Source of the DNA: Frankiales bacterium
GTDB lineage: Bacteria; Actinomycetota; Actinomycetes; Mycobacteriales; SCTD01
Direction: 5' to 3'
Assembly: GCA_025464795.1 (NCBI GenBank)
Contig: JAODNB010000346.1
Location: forward strand, 1 to 5,290
DNA: 5,290 bases
The position numbers and the translations under genes are program-made. Below the pieces are notes generated by a model. The model did not search any database, had not been told where the DNA came from, and worked only from the letters and a program-made list of their open reading frames with translations. Within the stretch, counting starts at the first letter, position 1. Each line of letters opens with the position of its first letter. Below, piece after piece: positions 4,549 through 5,290 of this stretch.

Positions 4549-5290
4549 ATGCCTGCAAACTCCCAGCGCGACGTCGAGCTGTCCAAGAAGGCCCTGGCCA
4601 CGTGGCTCGGCGGGAAGGTCGGCGCCGAGGTCGTGCTCGGCGACTTCGGAGGACCGGGCGCTACGGGCTTCTCCAACGAGACGATCATCGTCGACGCCCA
4701 CTACAACGGCAGCACGGACAGGCTCGTGGTCCGGGTCGCGCCCACCGGCTACACGCTGTTCCCGGACGCCGCGTTCGAGGAGCAGTACAAGATCCTCGTC
4801 ACGCTGGCTGCCAAGACGTCCATCCCCGTCCCTGCGGTCCGCTGGTACGAGACGGACACCTCGGTGCTCGGAGCGCCCTTCTTCGTCATGGAGTTCGTCG
4901 ACGGCCTGATCCCGTCGGACAACCCTCCGTACACCTTGGAGGGCTGGCTCAAGGACGCCTCCCCGGACGTGCAGGAGAAGGTGTTCTGGGGTGCCATCGA
5001 CAGCATCGCGGAGATCGCCGCTCTTGACCCTGACAGCCTGGACCTGCCCCCTCTGCTCGACGGCTTGGACGCGCAGCTCGACTACTACGAGGCGTTCATG
5101 GCGAGCGTCGAGCAGACGGAGGAGCTCGTCGTCGCGCGGCGTGCGTTCGCGTGGTTGAAGGCCAACAAGCCGCAGGACGACGGCCGCGTCTTCATCTGGG
5201 GCGACTCCCGTGTCGGCAACGTGATGTACGACCCTTCCGGCGAGCGACTGGCCGTCGTCGACTGGGAGATGGCCTGCTACGGCTCGCCCT
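4549..5290 (+). CDS. APH/choline-kinase-fold phosphotransferase family protein, 3' truncated by window
   Basis: Open from ATG 4549 to the window end without a stop (247 residues visible, likely about 100 missing). It belongs to the aminoglycoside-phosphotransferase-like kinase family (PF01636 type). Visible kinase features are the glycine-rich/nucleotide loop region GPGATGFSNETI (35-46), VVRVAP (60-65), the hinge-like FFVMEFVDG (111-119), the catalytic loop IWGDSRVGN (216-224, with D219 and N224) and the metal-binding VVDWE (236-240, D238). The His of the usual HGD motif is Trp (W217), as I recall for Rv3168-like actinobacterial proteins. These relatives are found beside acyl-CoA dehydrogenases and are also fused to one in eukaryotic ACAD10/11, where phosphorylation of hydroxyacyl-CoA is known. 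A lipid or sterol hydroxyl is thus a reasonable substrate guess; antibiotic resistance is unlikely. The start is set by the operator and -10 just upstream; no Shine-Dalgarno sequence is seen. Confidence 0.87.
   Translation, partial: MPANSQRDVELSKKALATWLGGKVGAEVVLGDFGGPGATGFSNETIIVDAHYNGSTDRLVVRVAPTGYTLFPDAAFEEQYKILVTLAAKTSIPVPAVRWYETDTSVLGAPFFVMEFVDGLIPSDNPPYTLEGWLKDASPDVQEKVFWGAIDSIAEIAALDPDSLDLPPLLDGLDAQLDYYEAFMASVEQTEELVVARRAFAWLKANKPQDDGRVFIWGDSRVGNVMYDPSGERLAVVDWEMACYGSP

Noticed and set aside
4549..5290. Aminoglycoside resistance gene
   Set aside because: It shares the kinase fold, but the WGD-x-R-x-GN loop and VVDWE motif and the sterol-gene setting fit the Rv3168/ACAD10-11-like branch instead.

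Overview
The window is high-GC DNA (roughly two thirds G+C by eye) with GTG and ATG starts, very tight gene spacing and likely leaderless promoters. These traits, together with the gene families and the operator motif, point to an actinobacterium of the Mycobacteriales/Nocardioidales/Pseudonocardiales kind. I cannot name the genus. The content looks like part of a sterol/steroid side-chain catabolism locus. It encodes an acyl-CoA dehydrogenase resembling FadE26, an enoyl-CoA hydratase resembling EchA19, a small [3Fe-4S]-type ferredoxin, an MFS transporter, an F420-type luciferase-like oxidoreductase and an APH-fold phosphotransferase. Family resemblances are from memory of the protein sequences, not from a search.

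Layout: two divergent transcription units start from the short intergenic region at 3491-3556. Leftward (minus strand) run the ferredoxin (3269-3490), the enoyl-CoA hydratase (2472-3272, 4-bp GTGA overlap with the ferredoxin) and the MFS transporter (1192-2469, 2 bp after the hydratase). The acyl-CoA dehydrogenase (58-1140) follows and appears to have its own promoter and operator at 1145-1195. Rightward (plus strand) run the LLM-class oxidoreductase (3557-4522) and, after a 26-bp gap containing another operator, the phosphotransferase (from 4549, cut by the window end). There is no gene-free stretch over 300 bases, no RNA gene, no CRISPR array and no mobile element that I can support.

Three copies of a 14-bp palindrome (TAGAAC-N2-GTTCTA type, at 1145-1158, 3524-3537 and 4524-4537) sit in the three intergenic regions. 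They match, exactly or with one mismatch, the published KstR operator pattern TnnAACnnGTTnnA, the cholesterol-catabolism repressor site of mycobacteria and rhodococci. This ties all six genes into one probable lipid/sterol-responsive regulon, including the three of unclear function (MFS, LLM oxidoreductase, phosphotransferase).

The most notable anomaly is an in-frame TAG in the acyl-CoA dehydrogenase at 58-60. The codons beyond it (57-1, reading leftward) continue in the same frame and encode the conserved C-terminal FGGGSNEVQ motif of the family. The annotated protein is therefore truncated by a stop where relatives carry Glu, consistent with a single GAG-to-TAG change or a base-call error.
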